A stretch of DNA of 64,000 nucleotides, taken from the NCBI RefSeq assembly GCF_920984675.1, contig NZ_CAKLBV010000018.1:1-64000 (forward strand), written 5' to 3'. The position numbers and the translations under genes were made by a program. Of this stretch, positions 27,701 through 35,776 are shown piece by piece; positions within the stretch are counted from its first letter, which is position 1, and each line of letters opens with the position of its first letter. The notes beneath the pieces are model-generated. The model was not told the origin of the DNA. It was given only the letters and a program-made list of their open reading frames with translations, and ran no database searches. This DNA is from Methylobacterium sp. Leaf118 (GTDB taxonomy: Bacteria; Pseudomonadota; Alphaproteobacteria; Rhizobiales; Beijerinckiaceae).

Positions 27701-27770
27701 CGTGAAGATGAAGTTCGCCGTGCTCGACCACAAGCCCGCGCTCAGTTCCGACGACATCTTCGTCGTGTGA
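24765..27770 (+). CDS. Delta-60 repeat / Ig-like / RTX-type secreted protein
   Basis: A 1001-residue protein; ATG 24777 (MVRKGWAV) is an alternative start. Residues about 26-427 are seven delta-60 repeats (TPVG, then VTVQPDGKIVVAGYG, DFAVVRYN, DGTLDTGFGTGG). A domain with TDLECDALNGGLGDYAGA follows, then a cadherin/VCBS-like unit (NDAPSPTADI, NLLANDSDPDGDTL, FTYRVSDGA; about 575-695). The end has hemolysin-type calcium-binding nonapeptides (GRAGADTLDGGGGADFMIGG and ANVLDGGWGKDVLTGRGGADTF). No Sec signal: type I secretion is expected. Likely a surface or biofilm protein; no T1SS genes are adjacent. Confidence 0.88.
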   Translation: MRQEMVRKGWAVAPIPTNTAPKFAGGGTGKVLTPIGLSDDVAYGVTVQPDGKIVVTGYGSVSNYDFAVVRYNANGTLDTGFGTGGKIVTPVGSEYDEGRSVTVQPDGKIVVAGYGYGSDSNYDFAVVRYNTDGTLDTSFGTILTPVGAGDDTAYSVTMQADGKIVVAGTSFSNDGSQDFAVVRYNADGTLDTGFGTGGTIVTPFGLRSNDGRSVTVQADGKIVVAGFGPASDGNYDFAVVRYNVDGTLDTGFGNGGTIVTPVGTAGDFAYSVTMQSDSKIVVSGYSFGSDGTADFAVVRYNTDGTLDTGFGTGGKILTPVGTSTDVSFDVTMQADGKIVVAGYGLDSNGFDFAVVRYNADGTLDTGFGTGGKILTPVGVGNDLGFSVTVQTDGKIVVAGYGTGSDGSQDFAVVRYNVDGTLDTSFGPIDTLGGSVGFTEGDLAIRLSSDVAITDLECDALNGGLGDYAGAELTLARSGGANAQDVFGFDPNGFVVSGQSLETIGGDTFATFTDAGGSLVIHFTGTNVATSALVTAVARAVTYANTADAPPPSVAIAWHLSDGGSDAMTATGTTTVTLTGINDAPSPTADILGITQRLTESGNLLANDSDPDGDTLSITAVGAGPGTNPPAFNGEGQAIGRYGTLTVEADGTYAYAAIGEGGVAVGEVVTDTFTYRVSDGALGQTTTLTFELTGSGLGTADSNSFLLTHGTSIATGLGGSDRYFVDEAGDQVIEAIGDGRDTVATTASYALAAGQEIEELRVAWSAGDQAIGLTGNEFAQILRGNEGGNLLDGRAGADTLDGGGGADFMIGGTGSDTYIVDNAGDLLIEAVGGGRDAVAVGASYTLTARQEIEEVRVLLSAGDQAINLTGNTFAQTVIGNNGANVLDGGWGKDVLTGRGGADTFLFNSALGTNNVDRITDFASEDTIGLSRSIFKALATGELDPGRFKNITTGTADADDRILYKQSTGELFYDADGLGSRVKMKFAVLDHKPALSSDDIFVV

Positions 27771-27795
27771 CGCCAAGGACCTGCCGGTGATGGTG

Positions 27796-27823
27796 CGGGC
27801 GGGCCGATTCACCGGCCCGCCCG
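27796..27823 (+). terminator. Terminator-like hairpin after the RTX gene
   Basis: An 11-bp perfect stem (CGGGCGGGCCG / CGGCCCGCCCG) with loop ATTCAC, 26 bp after the RTX stop. There is no T run, so termination would be weak or the hairpin protects the 3' end. Confidence 0.5.
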
Positions 27824-27879
27824 AGGCTGTTCTCGTCGGGGCTGATACGGGCTCCGCTTGATCAAAGCGGAGCCCGTAT

Positions 27880-28300
27880 CAGGCAAGCTCGCGCGGCGTT
27901 TGAGCGAAGCCCAAATCCGCCATCCCGAAGGGATCAACCGGATTTGGCATGCCGCCAAAGCCCTCGAACAGCCCGTCGCTCGAATCCTTCCGCCGCCCGC
28001 GCACGACACAGGCCCGCTGCTGGGCCGGTCCCTCATCGATGAACGCAGCCAACGCCCGTCACCGGGCCTCGTCGAGCTTGGGCCGCGGGGCTTCTCGCGC
28101 TCGATCAGGCGGACTGCGCCGTTCCGCGAGGTCTGGATAGGGCGGCCCCCTCGGGGATGAACACCAGCGCCAGCAGCCCCCGGCGCTGACCGGCATCGCG
28201 GCTGCGCGACGCCAAACGCCGCAGGGCAGTCGCATCGACATTCTCGCACGGGCGCAAAGCCGGCGCCCTCCGCGCGGCCGCAGCCGGGGCGACGGAGGCG
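27880..28300 (-). pseudogene. IS630-family transposase remnant
   Basis: On the minus strand one frame reads ALRRLASRSRDAGQRRGLLALVFIPEG, the helix-turn-helix start of IS630 transposases. A second frame continues RAREAPRPKLDEAR, a stop, then RALAAFIDEGPA and RGRRKDSSDGLFEGFGG, the next conserved block. The DDE catalytic domain is absent, at least one frameshift and one stop are present, and no flanking inverted repeats were found. It lies between the RTX gene and tRNA-Leu. Confidence 0.6.
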
Positions 28301-28394
28301 CAGCTCAACGCGTTGTTCGGATGGGCCGACGGGAGCCGCGAAAGCGTGATTGACACACGCACCACCAACCGGGCGAAGCAGGCCCCTTCAGCCA

Positions 28395-28429
28395 GAAAAA
28401 ATCCCGCACCCGGCGACCCGGTGCGGGAT
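28395..28429 (-). terminator. Intrinsic terminator of tRNA-Leu
   Basis: On the minus strand ATCCCGCACC (28429-28420) pairs perfectly with GGTGCGGGAT (28410-28401) over a 9-nt loop, followed by TTTTTT. It lies 44 nt past the tRNA 3' end. Confidence 0.85.
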
Positions 28430-28472
28430 CAAAACTTAGAAGACCAGCGATCTCAACAACTTGGAGATCTGT

Positions 28473-28557
28473 TGGTGCCCAGGAAAGGACTCGAACCTTC
28501 ACCTCTTGCAAGACTGGTACCTGAAACCAGCGCGTCTACCAATTCCGCCACCTGGGC
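28473..28557 (-). tRNA. tRNA-Leu (anticodon CAG)
   Basis: An 85-nt class II tRNA. The acceptor stem is GCCCAGG/CCTGGGC (7 bp) with discriminator A and an encoded CCA. The anticodon arm CTGGT-TTCAGGT-ACCAG gives anticodon CAG (reads CUG). The long variable arm, the T-arm with GGTTCGAGTCC, and D-arm GGTAGAC are all present. The CUG codon is the most used leucine codon in high-GC genomes. Confidence 0.95.
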
Positions 28558-28638
28558 GCCGGGCCGTTTCCGGTCGGCGATGGGGTTCGTTTAGGGGGCG
28601 GCGGCGGAGGCGTCAATCGCTGTTTCGTGCCGCTTGGC

Positions 28639-28679
28639 AAAAAGCGGGGGCGGAGGTTTGCCGCGAAACCTCCGCCCCC
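28639..28679 (-). terminator. Intrinsic terminator of leuC
   Basis: A 14-bp perfect stem (GGGGGCGGAGGTTT / AAACCTCCGCCCCC) with a 6-nt loop, followed on the minus strand by GCTTTTT. It starts 39 nt past the leuC stop. Confidence 0.88.
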
Positions 28680-28717
28680 GGTGACGGTGGCCCCTGCCAG
28701 TCCCGCCGGGCGGGGTG

Positions 28718-30139
28718 TCAGCCGCGCCAGTCGCGGATGTCGACGAAGCGGCCGGCCACCGCCGCCGCCGCCGCCATGGCGGGGGAGACGAGGTGGGTGC
28801 GCCCGCGCGGGCCCTGGCGGCCCTCGAAGTTGCGGTTCGAGGTCGAGGCGCAGCGCTCGCCGGGGCGCAGCTTGTCGGGGTTCATGCCCAGGCACATGGA
28901 GCAGCCCGGCTCGCGCCAGTCGAAGCCCGCCTCCTTCAGGATGCGGTCGATCCCCTCGGCCTCGGCCTGCGCCTTCACGAGACCGGAGCCCGGCACCACC
29001 ATCGCCGAGACGCTCTCGTGCACCTTGCGGCCCTCGACCACCCGCGCCACCGCGCGCAGATCCTCGATCCGCCCGTTGGTGCAGGAGCCGATGAAGACCC
29101 GGTCGAGGGTCAGGTCGGTGATCCGGGTGCCCGCGGTCAGCCCCATATAGGCCAGCGCCTTCTCCTTGGACTGGCGCTTGTTCTCGTCGGCGATCAAGGC
29201 CGGGTCCGGCACCGCCCCGGCGATCGAGACCACATCCTCCGGGCTCGTGCCCCAGGACACGAGGGGCGGAAGGTTCGCCGCATCCAGCCGCACCTCGCGG
29301 TCGAAATGCGCGCCCTCGTCGGTGACGAGGCTCTCCCAATAGCGCCGCGCCGCGTCGAAGGCCGCGCCCTTCGGGGCCTTCGGGCGATCCTGGACATAGG
29401 CGTAGGTCGTCGCGTCGGGAGCGACCAGGCCGGCCCGCGCGCCCCCCTCGATCGACATGTTGCAGATCGTCATCCGCCCCTCCATCGAGAGGGCGCGGAT
29501 CGCCTCGCCGGCGTACTCGATGACGTGGCCGGTCCCGCCCGCGGTGCCGATCTCGCCGATGATGGCCAGGATGATGTCCTTGGCGGTGACGCCCGGCGGC
29601 AGGGTGCCGTCGACGGTCACGCGCATGTTCCGGGCCTTGCGCTGAATCAGCGTCTGGGTGGCGAGCACGTGCTCGACCTCCGAGGTGCCGATGCCGTGGG
29701 CGAGGGCACCGAAGGCACCGTGGGTCGAGGTGTGGGAATCGCCGCAGACGATCGTCTGGCCCGGCAGGGTGAAGCCCTGCTCCGGCCCGATGATGTGGAC
29801 GATGCCCTGGCGCCGGTCGAGGGCGTCGTAGAACTCGATGCCGAAATCGCGCACGTTCTCGGCCAGGGCCTCGAGCTGGATGCGGCTTTCCGGATCCTCG
29901 ATGCCCTTCGACCGGTCCGAGGTCTGGACGTTGTGATCGACCACCGCGAGGGTCTTGTGCGGCGCCCGGACCCTGCGGCCGGCGACCCGAAGCCCTTCGA
30001 AGGCCTGGGGGCTCGTCACCTCGTGCACGAGGTGGCGGTCGATGTAGAGGAGGGCGGAGCCGTCCGGCTCGACATCGACGACGTGGTCGTCCCAGATCTT
30101 GTCGTAGAGGGTGCGCGGCGCGGTCGTTGCGACGGTCAT
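28718..30139 (-). CDS. leuC: 3-isopropylmalate dehydratase large subunit
   Basis: A 473-residue aconitase-family enzyme isomerising 2-isopropylmalate to 3-isopropylmalate in leucine synthesis, with LeuD (not in the window). The start [12 protein letters not shown] with the [20 protein letters not shown] signature and [20 protein letters not shown] are diagnostic. The [4Fe-4S] cysteines lie in [13 protein letters not shown] (near residue 350) and [12 protein letters not shown] (near 413). ATG 30139 gives the family length; longer frames upstream are not conserved. A single-gene unit closed by a strong terminator. Confidence 0.97.
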   Translation of the reverse strand: MTVATTAPRTLYDKIWDDHVVDVEPDGSALLYIDRHLVHEVTSPQAFEGLRVAGRRVRAPHKTLAVVDHNVQTSDRSKGIEDPESRIQLEALAENVRDFGIEFYDALDRRQGIVHIIGPEQGFTLPGQTIVCGDSHTSTHGAFGALAHGIGTSEVEHVLATQTLIQRKARNMRVTVDGTLPPGVTAKDIILAIIGEIGTAGGTGHVIEYAGEAIRALSMEGRMTICNMSIEGGARAGLVAPDATTYAYVQDRPKAPKGAAFDAARRYWESLVTDEGAHFDREVRLDAANLPPLVSWGTSPEDVVSIAGAVPDPALIADENKRQSKEKALAYMGLTAGTRITDLTLDRVFIGSCTNGRIEDLRAVARVVEGRKVHESVSAMVVPGSGLVKAQAEAEGIDRILKEAGFDWREPGCSMCLGMNPDKLRPGERCASTSNRNFEGRQGPRGRTHLVSPAMAAAAAVAGRFVDIRDWRG

Positions 30140-30316
30140 GGCGTGAACGTATCTGACGGGTTCGAGGGCCCGAGCGCGGAGAGAACGCCCCGCTTGGCCG
30201 CACGGAGCGGCCGGAAAACGGGGGAAGTCCGGCAAGGAAACCCCTTTAGTAATGCTCCGAGGCCGATTGCGGAAGGGTGCGGGCGCACACGGGCGTCGCC
30301 GGCCGGGTCCGGCCCG

Positions 30317-30418
30317 TTAGAGCCTTGCTCATCCCGTTGAACCGTGAGCCCGGCTCTCAGCCTTTGTCGTATCGCGCTCTCTTGAGCCGAACCGGCGTCC
30401 CCTTCGGCGGAGAGCACC
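30317..30418 (-). repeat. Dispersed two-hairpin intergenic repeat, copy B
   Basis: On the minus strand it reads CTCTCCGCCGAA, CCGGTTCGGCTCAAGAGAGCGCG, then GAGAGCCGGGCTCACGGTTCAACGGGATGAGCAAGGCTCTAA, the same order as copies A and C. The hairpins are less perfect than in copy A. It begins immediately after the stop codon of the EAL gene. Confidence 0.85.
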
Positions 30419-31642
30419 CTAATCCGGCACGGCCGCCGAGAGGGGCAGGCCGCGCGCCTGCGCGATCGGCATGGGGCGACCGAGCAGGTATCCCTGGGCC
30501 CGGGTCACCCCGATGTCGCGAAGGGCGACATATTCGGCCGAGGTCTCGACGCCCTCGGCCACGACCTCGCAGCCGATCCGACGGCCATAGGCGGTGATCG
30601 CCTCGGCGAGCGCCCGGCGGGCCGGATCGCCGTCGATGCCCCGGATCAGGCTCATGTCGAGCTTGATCAATTCCGGCGAGAGGTCGAGCACATGCCGGAA
30701 GGTCGCGTGGCCGGCCCCGACATCGTCGATGGCGAGCCGCAGGCCCCGGGCGCGCAGGGGCATCAGCGCCCGCCGCAGGGCGTCGTAGCAGGCGACCGCC
30801 GCGTGCTCGGTGAGTTCGAGGACGATGCGCTCCAGCGGCACCCCGGCGAAGGCCGCCTCGAAACGGGGGCTCGTGATCCGTGCGGGCGACAGGTTGACGG
30901 TGAGCCTGAGCGCGGGATCGAGGGCGGCGCAGCCCGACAAGGCCCGGCGGAGGGCCAGGAATTCGAGGTCCTCGTCGAGGCCGACGGTGGCGGCCTCGGC
31001 AAACCACGCATCCGGCCCGCGCCGGGACGCGTCCCCGAAGCGGGCCAGGGCCTCGAAGGCCATCAGCCGGCCATCGGCCACCCGGTAGATCGGCTGATAG
31101 GCGATCTCGACCGCCTCCGCCTCGATCACCGCGCGGATGCGCGCGCGCCGGGCCTCGAGATCCAGCGCGGCGCGGCGGTCCTTGCTCAGGACGGCGCCGA
31201 CGAGGTCCGCGCACAGGCGCAGCAGGCCCAGATCGCGGGTGGTCAGGCTCCGGTCGGGGGTGAAGCTGAAGCAGCAGACCGAGCCGTAGGCGGTCCCGTC
31301 CGCGTGGCGCAGGGGCACGCTGAGATGCGCGCCCACCGGCAGCTCGTGGGTGACGGACAGGCCCGCGGCGATCGGATCCTCGACGGCGTCGTGCATCAGC
31401 TCCGGCATCATGCCGCGGGCGACGTAGTAGCAGAAGCTCTTCTCGAGCGGGTCGGAGGCGCCGACCGTCACCGGATTGCGGGACGGCCGCCCGTCGGTGA
31501 AGCGGAAGACCCTGTTGCCGCTGACGAATTCGGAGACGAAGCCGACATCCATCGCGAGGTGGCGACGCACCGCCTGCAGAATGGCCTGGACCTGTTCGCC
31601 AGCCGTACCGGGGCCGGCATCGAAAAGATGCGCGAGGGACAA
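30419..31642 (-). CDS. GAF-EAL cyclic-di-GMP phosphodiesterase
   Basis: A 407-residue signalling protein. A GAF-like domain (about residues 10-155, with GAHLSVPLRHADGTAYGSVCCF) senses an unknown ligand. The EAL domain (about 165-400) keeps the catalytic set: FEALARFG, NLSPARI, LELTEHA, IDDVGAGH, KLDMSLIRGID, VAEGVET and AQGYLLGRP. The loop-6 motif DDFGTG reads DDVGAG, which may alter but not necessarily abolish activity. There is no GGDEF domain and no membrane segment, so it should hydrolyse c-di-GMP in the cytoplasm. Repeat copy B follows its stop codon. Confidence 0.92.
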   Translation of the reverse strand: MSLAHLFDAGPGTAGEQVQAILQAVRRHLAMDVGFVSEFVSGNRVFRFTDGRPSRNPVTVGASDPLEKSFCYYVARGMMPELMHDAVEDPIAAGLSVTHELPVGAHLSVPLRHADGTAYGSVCCFSFTPDRSLTTRDLGLLRLCADLVGAVLSKDRRAALDLEARRARIRAVIEAEAVEIAYQPIYRVADGRLMAFEALARFGDASRRGPDAWFAEAATVGLDEDLEFLALRRALSGCAALDPALRLTVNLSPARITSPRFEAAFAGVPLERIVLELTEHAAVACYDALRRALMPLRARGLRLAIDDVGAGHATFRHVLDLSPELIKLDMSLIRGIDGDPARRALAEAITAYGRRIGCEVVAEGVETSAEYVALRDIGVTRAQGYLLGRPMPIAQARGLPLSAAVPD

Positions 31643-31935
31643 GAAGCGTCTCGTTGGTCAACGGAGCCGCCCGGCGGCGCGACGCGCCGGGCCGGTGCGG
31701 CCCGTCGATGATAGCGGCAAGCGTTCAACTTCTGCAAGATTTCCCGCACCCGCAGGCCGATCTGCGGAGCCCCGGCGAAAGCGGGATGATCACCGTTTCG
31801 GACTTCCCTGAAAACGTCTTTTCGCCGTTGGATACGCTTTCGGCGCGGGCCTTGCGCTGCCCGAGACGGTTGCAGAAGGCCCGTCCCGTGCCCCGCGCCC
31901 AAACCGCCATACGGCAGTCCGGGGCATCCGTCGGG

Positions 31936-32727
31936 TCAGGCCCCGCCGCCGAACCGCCCCTGCGACATCCAGCCGAGCCCCGCCTCGGTGCCGGCGGCCG
32001 GCACATACTCGCACCCGACGAAGCCGGCATAGCCGAGGGCGTCGAGATGGCGGAACAGGCCGGGAAAATCGAGGTCACCCGTACCCGGCTCGTGCCGGCC
32101 CGGCGCGTCGGCGATCTGGACGTGGGCGATGCGGGGGGCGTGCGCGGTCAGGCTCGCGGGCAGGTCCTCGCCCATCCTCGCCATGTGATAGAGGTCGGCC
32201 TGGAGGAACAGGTTGTCGGCCCCGACCGCGGCGATGACGGCGGCGGCCTCGTCGAGGCGATTGAGGACGAAACCCGGCATGTCGCGGTCGTTGATCGGCT
32301 CGACGAGGAGGCGCAGGCCGGCGCGTCCCACAGCCTCGGCGGCGAAGGCGAGGTTCTCGGTGAGGGTCGCGATCAGCCGTGCCCGCTCGGCGCCCGGCGG
32401 CGCGAGGCCGGCGAGGGTGTTAAGCTGGCCGCAGCCGAGGGCGCCCGCGTAGTCGATGGCCCGCGCCACGCCCTCGCGGAAGTCGGCCTCGCGCCCGGGC
32501 AGGGCGGCAAGGCCGCGCTCGCCCGCCACCCAGTCGCCCGCCGGCAGGTTGTGCAGCACCAGGGGCAGGCCGGCCGCGCCGAGGGAAGCGGCAAGCGCCG
32601 CCGCCGGCTCGGCATAGGGAAATTGCAGCTCCACTGCCGCAAACCCCGCCGCCCGCGCCGCCGCGAACCGGTCGCGGAGGGGGCGCTCGGTGAAGAGCAG
32701 GCTCAGATTGGCCGAGTAGCGCGGCAT
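31936..32727 (-). CDS. hyi: Hydroxypyruvate isomerase family protein
   Basis: A 263-residue TIM-barrel protein of the Hyi/OtnI group. It starts MPRYSANLSLLFTERP, has VELQFPYA, NLPAGDWVAGERGLAALPGR, LVEPINDRDMPGFVLN and VQIADAPGRHEPGTG, which supply the metal-binding Glu, Asp, His and Glu. It interconverts hydroxypyruvate and tartronate semialdehyde, or acts on a related oxo-tetronate. Hydroxypyruvate is a serine-cycle intermediate, so the enzyme fits a methylotroph. Annotated start ATG 32727; upstream codons are not conserved. Confidence 0.88.
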   Translation of the reverse strand: MPRYSANLSLLFTERPLRDRFAAARAAGFAAVELQFPYAEPAAALAASLGAAGLPLVLHNLPAGDWVAGERGLAALPGREADFREGVARAIDYAGALGCGQLNTLAGLAPPGAERARLIATLTENLAFAAEAVGRAGLRLLVEPINDRDMPGFVLNRLDEAAAVIAAVGADNLFLQADLYHMARMGEDLPASLTAHAPRIAHVQIADAPGRHEPGTGDLDFPGLFRHLDALGYAGFVGCEYVPAAGTEAGLGWMSQGRFGGGA

Positions 32728-32845
32728 GGTTTTCCCTCGACCGTCGGGGCGGATCCGGCCGTGCCGGAGCCCCCCGGAACCGCATGGGTGACACCGGAGG
32801 CGCATCGCCGCCGCGCCCGTCCGGGACCCGGATGCGCGCGGCGCC

Positions 32846-33943
32846 TCACCGGCCCGTGCGCACCCGGGTCCAGGCCCGCGTCACGAAGCGCTGGGTCGAG
32901 TCGGTCCAGGCGGTGTTGACGGACAGCCGCTGCATGGTCGCCTCGTCCGGATAGATGCCCGGGTCCTTCAGGATCTCGGGCTTCACGAGTTTCTGCGAGG
33001 CGAGGTTGCCGTTGGCGTAGGCGACGAAATTGGTGTTGGCCGCTGCCACGTCGGGACGCATCATGTAGTCGATGAAGGCGTAGGCCTCGGCCGGATGCGC
33101 GGCATCCTTCGGGATCGCGAAGGCATCGAACCACATCTGGGTGCCCTCCTTCGGGATCACGTAGGCGATCTCGACGCCGTTCTTGGCCTCCTCGGCCCGG
33201 CGCTTGGCCTGCAGCACGTCGCCCGAATAGCCGACCGCGAGGCACAGGTCCCCGTTGGCGAGCCCGTTGACGTATTCCGAGGAGTGGAACTTCCGCACGG
33301 CGCCGCGGACCTTGTAGAGCGCGTCCGTCACCGTCGAGATGTCGTCCCAGCGCTTCGAATCGACCTTGAACCCGTAGAAGGGCAGGATCGACGGGATCAG
33401 GTCCTCGGGGGAATCGAGGAGCATCACCCCGCATTCCTTGAGCCGGGCCATGGCGCCGGGATCGAGCACGAGGCTCCAGCTGTTGAGCGCCCGGCCCTGG
33501 CCCAGCCGCTCGCGCACGGCGGTGACGTTTACGCCGAGGCCGGTCGTGCCCCACATGTAATCGACGGCGTAGGCGTTGCCCGGATCGTAGGCCTGGAGCC
33601 GGTTCGCGATCTCGGGCCAGGCGTTCTTCAGGTTCGGGATCTTGGTCTTGTCGAGGGGCAGCAGCACCCCGGCCTTGATGAGCCGCTGCAGGAAGGGCCC
33701 GGAGGGCACCACCACGTCGTAGCCGGACCGCCCGGCAAGCAGCTTGGTCTCGAGGATCTCGTTGTTGTCGTAGGTGTCGTAGACGACCTTGATGCCCGTC
33801 TCCTTCGTGAAGTCGTCGAGCACCTTCGGGTCGATGTAGTCCGACCAATTGTAGATGTTGACCACCCGCTCGGCGGCCCGGGCCGGGCCGAGACCGAGCA
33901 AGGGGAGGGCGGCGAGCGCCGCCAGGAGCGCCCTTCGGATCAC
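32846..33943 (-). CDS. Polyamine-type ABC transporter substrate-binding protein (PotF/PotD-like)
   Basis: A 365-residue periplasmic binding protein. GTG 33943 overlaps the upstream RidA stop (GTGA) and begins a signal peptide (about residues 1-24, ending ARAAE). The mature part shows VVNIYNWSDYIDPKVLDDF, KLLAGRSGYDVVVPSG, AVDYMWGTTGLGVN and AYAFIDYMMRP, which are typical of putrescine/spermidine receptors. No permease or ATPase genes are adjacent; only RidA precedes it. The cognate transporter must be elsewhere. Confidence 0.9.
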   Translation of the reverse strand: MIRRALLAALAALPLLGLGPARAAERVVNIYNWSDYIDPKVLDDFTKETGIKVVYDTYDNNEILETKLLAGRSGYDVVVPSGPFLQRLIKAGVLLPLDKTKIPNLKNAWPEIANRLQAYDPGNAYAVDYMWGTTGLGVNVTAVRERLGQGRALNSWSLVLDPGAMARLKECGVMLLDSPEDLIPSILPFYGFKVDSKRWDDISTVTDALYKVRGAVRKFHSSEYVNGLANGDLCLAVGYSGDVLQAKRRAEEAKNGVEIAYVIPKEGTQMWFDAFAIPKDAAHPAEAYAFIDYMMRPDVAAANTNFVAYANGNLASQKLVKPEILKDPGIYPDEATMQRLSVNTAWTDSTQRFVTRAWTRVRTGR

Positions 33944-34299
33944 GGCGTGCCTCTCGCGGCGGTCACAACGACCTCGACGCGGTATTCCGGCGCCGCGAGC
34001 TTCGCCTCGACGGTGGCGCGGGCCGGCGGGTTCTGACCGTCGACCCAGGCGTCCCAGGCCGCGTTCATCTCGGCGAAGGTGCCGATGTCGGCGAGGTAGA
34101 TCGTCGTCGACAGGATGCGGGACTTGTCGCTGCCGGCCTGCATCAGGAGACGGTCGATCTGCTCCAGGATCTGCTGCGTCTGCGCCGTGACGCCGGTGCC
34201 GACCACGTCGGCGGCGACCTGCCCCGCCAGAAAGACGAGATCGCCATGGGCGACCGCCTGGGCCATGCGGGGACCGGTCTCGTAGCGCTCGATGGTCAT
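33940..34299 (-). CDS. RidA/YjgF family protein
   Basis: A 119-residue protein of the Rid superfamily (2-iminobutanoate/2-iminopropanoate deaminase group). It carries VFLAGQVAADV, TQQILEQIDRLLMQAG and PPARATVEAKLAAPEYRVEVVVTA. The usual arginine of active Rid deaminases is present in PARATVEAKL. It overlaps the polyamine-binding protein gene by 4 bp, implying co-translation. Possible role in removing reactive imines from polyamine breakdown; this pairing is inference. Confidence 0.88.
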   Translation of the reverse strand: MTIERYETGPRMAQAVAHGDLVFLAGQVAADVVGTGVTAQTQQILEQIDRLLMQAGSDKSRILSTTIYLADIGTFAEMNAAWDAWVDGQNPPARATVEAKLAAPEYRVEVVVTAARGTP

Positions 34300-34540
34300 G
34301 ATGGGGGAGGGGCCTCGTCTCGTCGAATCGAGCCCTCTTCTGCCGCCGCCCGGCCTGCCCCGTAAAGGGCCTGCCGCGTCGCCCCGGCTCGGACGCGAAA
34401 ATCGCAGGCCCCACCCGGCTTTCGAGGCAACCGCCGGGACAGGTCGCGCGTTTGCAACACGACTACGGCCAAGTCTCGGACCAAGGCGCGGCGCGTCATT
34501 CCTTATTGCAAGCAGCCCAAGCCGTTAGGGGACACACCAC

Positions 34541-34810
34541 ATGAGCATCCTCTGGACCATCATCATCGGCTTCGTCGCGGGCGTCATCGCCAAGCTGATC
34601 ATGCCCGGAAACAAGTACGAGCCGTCGGGCTTCATCCTGACCACGATCCTCGGCATCGTCGGCGCCGTCGTGGCGACCTTCCTCGGGCAGGCGATCGGCT
34701 GGTATGGGCCGAATCAGGGCGCGGGCTTCATCGGCGCGATCGTCGGCGCCATCGTTGTGCTGGGCATCTACGGCTTCATCGCCGGCCGCACCAGCAGCCG
34801 CACCTACTGA
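34541..34810 (+). CDS. GlsB/YeaQ/YmgE family stress membrane protein
   Basis: An 89-residue inner-membrane protein with three hydrophobic helices (about residues 3-20, 31-48 and 60-80), the SGFILTTILGIVGAVVATFLGQ core and the GWYGPNQGAGFIGAIVGA segment. It belongs to the transglycosylase-associated family, commonly induced by stress or in stationary phase. It stands alone and is closed by a terminator at 34840. I could not find an EcfG box upstream. Confidence 0.92.
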   Translation: MSILWTIIIGFVAGVIAKLIMPGNKYEPSGFILTTILGIVGAVVATFLGQAIGWYGPNQGAGFIGAIVGAIVVLGIYGFIAGRTSSRTY

Positions 34811-34839
34811 TGGGTCGCTGATCCACGATCGACGGAAAG

Positions 34840-34867
34840 AGGGGCGCTCCGACGGGGCGCCCTTTTT
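34840..34867 (+). terminator. Intrinsic terminator
   Basis: GGGCGC (34842-34847) pairs with GCGCCC (34857-34862), extended by G-U and A-T pairs, followed by TTTTT. It lies 30 bp after the GlsB-family gene. Confidence 0.82.
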
Positions 34868-34918
34868 CGTGTGAGCCTGCCGCGATCGGGTTGCACCGCA
34901 GGCGCGCGTCCGGACCCG

Positions 34919-35398
34919 ATGTCCGCATGGGCCAATCACATCACCGCGCTGGTCGGACCCCCGGGAACGCTCGCCGGGCTGGGCAATCGCTTCGGCTCCC
35001 CCGATCCCGTCGCTGTGGCGTTCGGTCTGATCGTCCTGGGCCTCGACGAGGATCGCCTGGACGCGCTCGCCCTCTCGTCCGCCGCGGCGTTCGACGGTTT
35101 CACCGTCCTGACGCCGGCCCTGTCCGCCGCGCTCGGACGATCCCTGAACGAGGGTCCGGCGCTCGACATCGAGACGCGGTATTTCGGGGGGAGGGGTGGT
35201 CAGGGCGCGGCCCTGTTCGAGGGCGGGGCCATGGTCTGGCGTGCGACCGAGACGGCGCGGGGCCCGGCGCCATCGCCGATCAGCCAGGGGCTCGCGCGAT
35301 GGGGCGTGTCAGCATCGGACGGCGGCGACGCCTTCGACAGCCTGGGCCTCGGGCGGGTCCGTTCGCCCGCGCATCTCGGTGTCGTTTTCGATCCGTGA
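34919..35398 (+). CDS. Hypothetical protein
   Basis: A 159-residue product from ATG 34919 (MSAWANHITALVG); a GTG at 34871 immediately after the upstream terminator would add 16 residues. It has an alternating hydrophobic pattern (VAFGLIVLGLDEDRLDALALSS) and ends SPAHLGVVFDP. There is no signal peptide, no membrane helix and no cysteine. I recognise no family. Codon positions show normal GC bias, so it is probably a real gene. Confidence 0.55.
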   Translation: MSAWANHITALVGPPGTLAGLGNRFGSPDPVAVAFGLIVLGLDEDRLDALALSSAAAFDGFTVLTPALSAALGRSLNEGPALDIETRYFGGRGGQGAALFEGGAMVWRATETARGPAPSPISQGLARWGVSASDGGDAFDSLGLGRVRSPAHLGVVFDP

Positions 35399-35427
35399 CG
35401 CGCGACCGAGGCGCCGTAGACGGAGAG

Positions 35428-35447
35428 GCGGCCGGGAACCCGGCCGC
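35428..35447. terminator. Bidirectional terminator-like hairpin
   Basis: A 9-bp perfect stem (GCGGCCGGG / CCCGGCCGC) with a 2-nt loop between two convergent genes (34919-35398 plus, and 35468-35701 minus). No T run on either side. Confidence 0.4.
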
Positions 35448-35467
35448 GCTCCCCGCGTCGCGGGCGA

Positions 35468-35701
35468 TCAGCCCGTCAGGTCGCGCCCGCCGCCCGCGAC
35501 CGCCTTGACGGCGCAATGGCCGGTGGCGCCGCGCACTGCCAGCCCGACGCCGAGGACCAGGGCGGCGAGGCTCAGGAGCTTGTTCGGCCGGGGCTGGGCA
35601 GCGGCAGCGGCGATGCCGAGCCCGAGGGCGACGGAGACCGCCCGCTCGGTCATGGTCAGGTTCGGCTCGCCGGAGAAAATGTCCTCGATCATCTCGTTCA
35701 T
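35468..35701 (-). CDS. Small DUF2892-like membrane protein
   Basis: A 77-residue protein with two hydrophobic segments (TERAVSVALGLGIAAAA and LLSLAALVLGVGLAVRG), the TxxERxxxxxLG start and GHCAVKA end typical of YgaP-like DUF2892 proteins. Function unknown; likely an inner-membrane stress protein. A perfect EcfG-type promoter lies about 41 bp upstream of its start, so it is a good member of the general stress regulon. Confidence 0.8.
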   Translation of the reverse strand: MNEMIEDIFSGEPNLTMTERAVSVALGLGIAAAAAQPRPNKLLSLAALVLGVGLAVRGATGHCAVKAVAGGGRDLTG

Positions 35702-35741
35702 GCCTGTGCAATCCTCTCGCGATGGGCGATGTCGCGGGGCG

Positions 35742-35766
35742 AACGCGGCGCAGGCGAGGGCGTTCC
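35742..35766 (-). promoter_or_regulatory. EcfG-type general stress promoter (GGAAC-N16-CGTT)
   Basis: On the minus strand GGAAC (35766-35762), 16 bp, then CGTT (35745-35742): an exact match to the EcfG consensus, 41 bp ahead of the DUF2892-like start codon. Confidence 0.72.
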
Positions 35767-35776
35767 GACAGGACCG

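Noticed and set aside
27880..28300. A complete IS630 element
   Set aside because: Only the N-terminal part of the transposase is recognisable, in two frames with a stop, and inverted repeats were not found.
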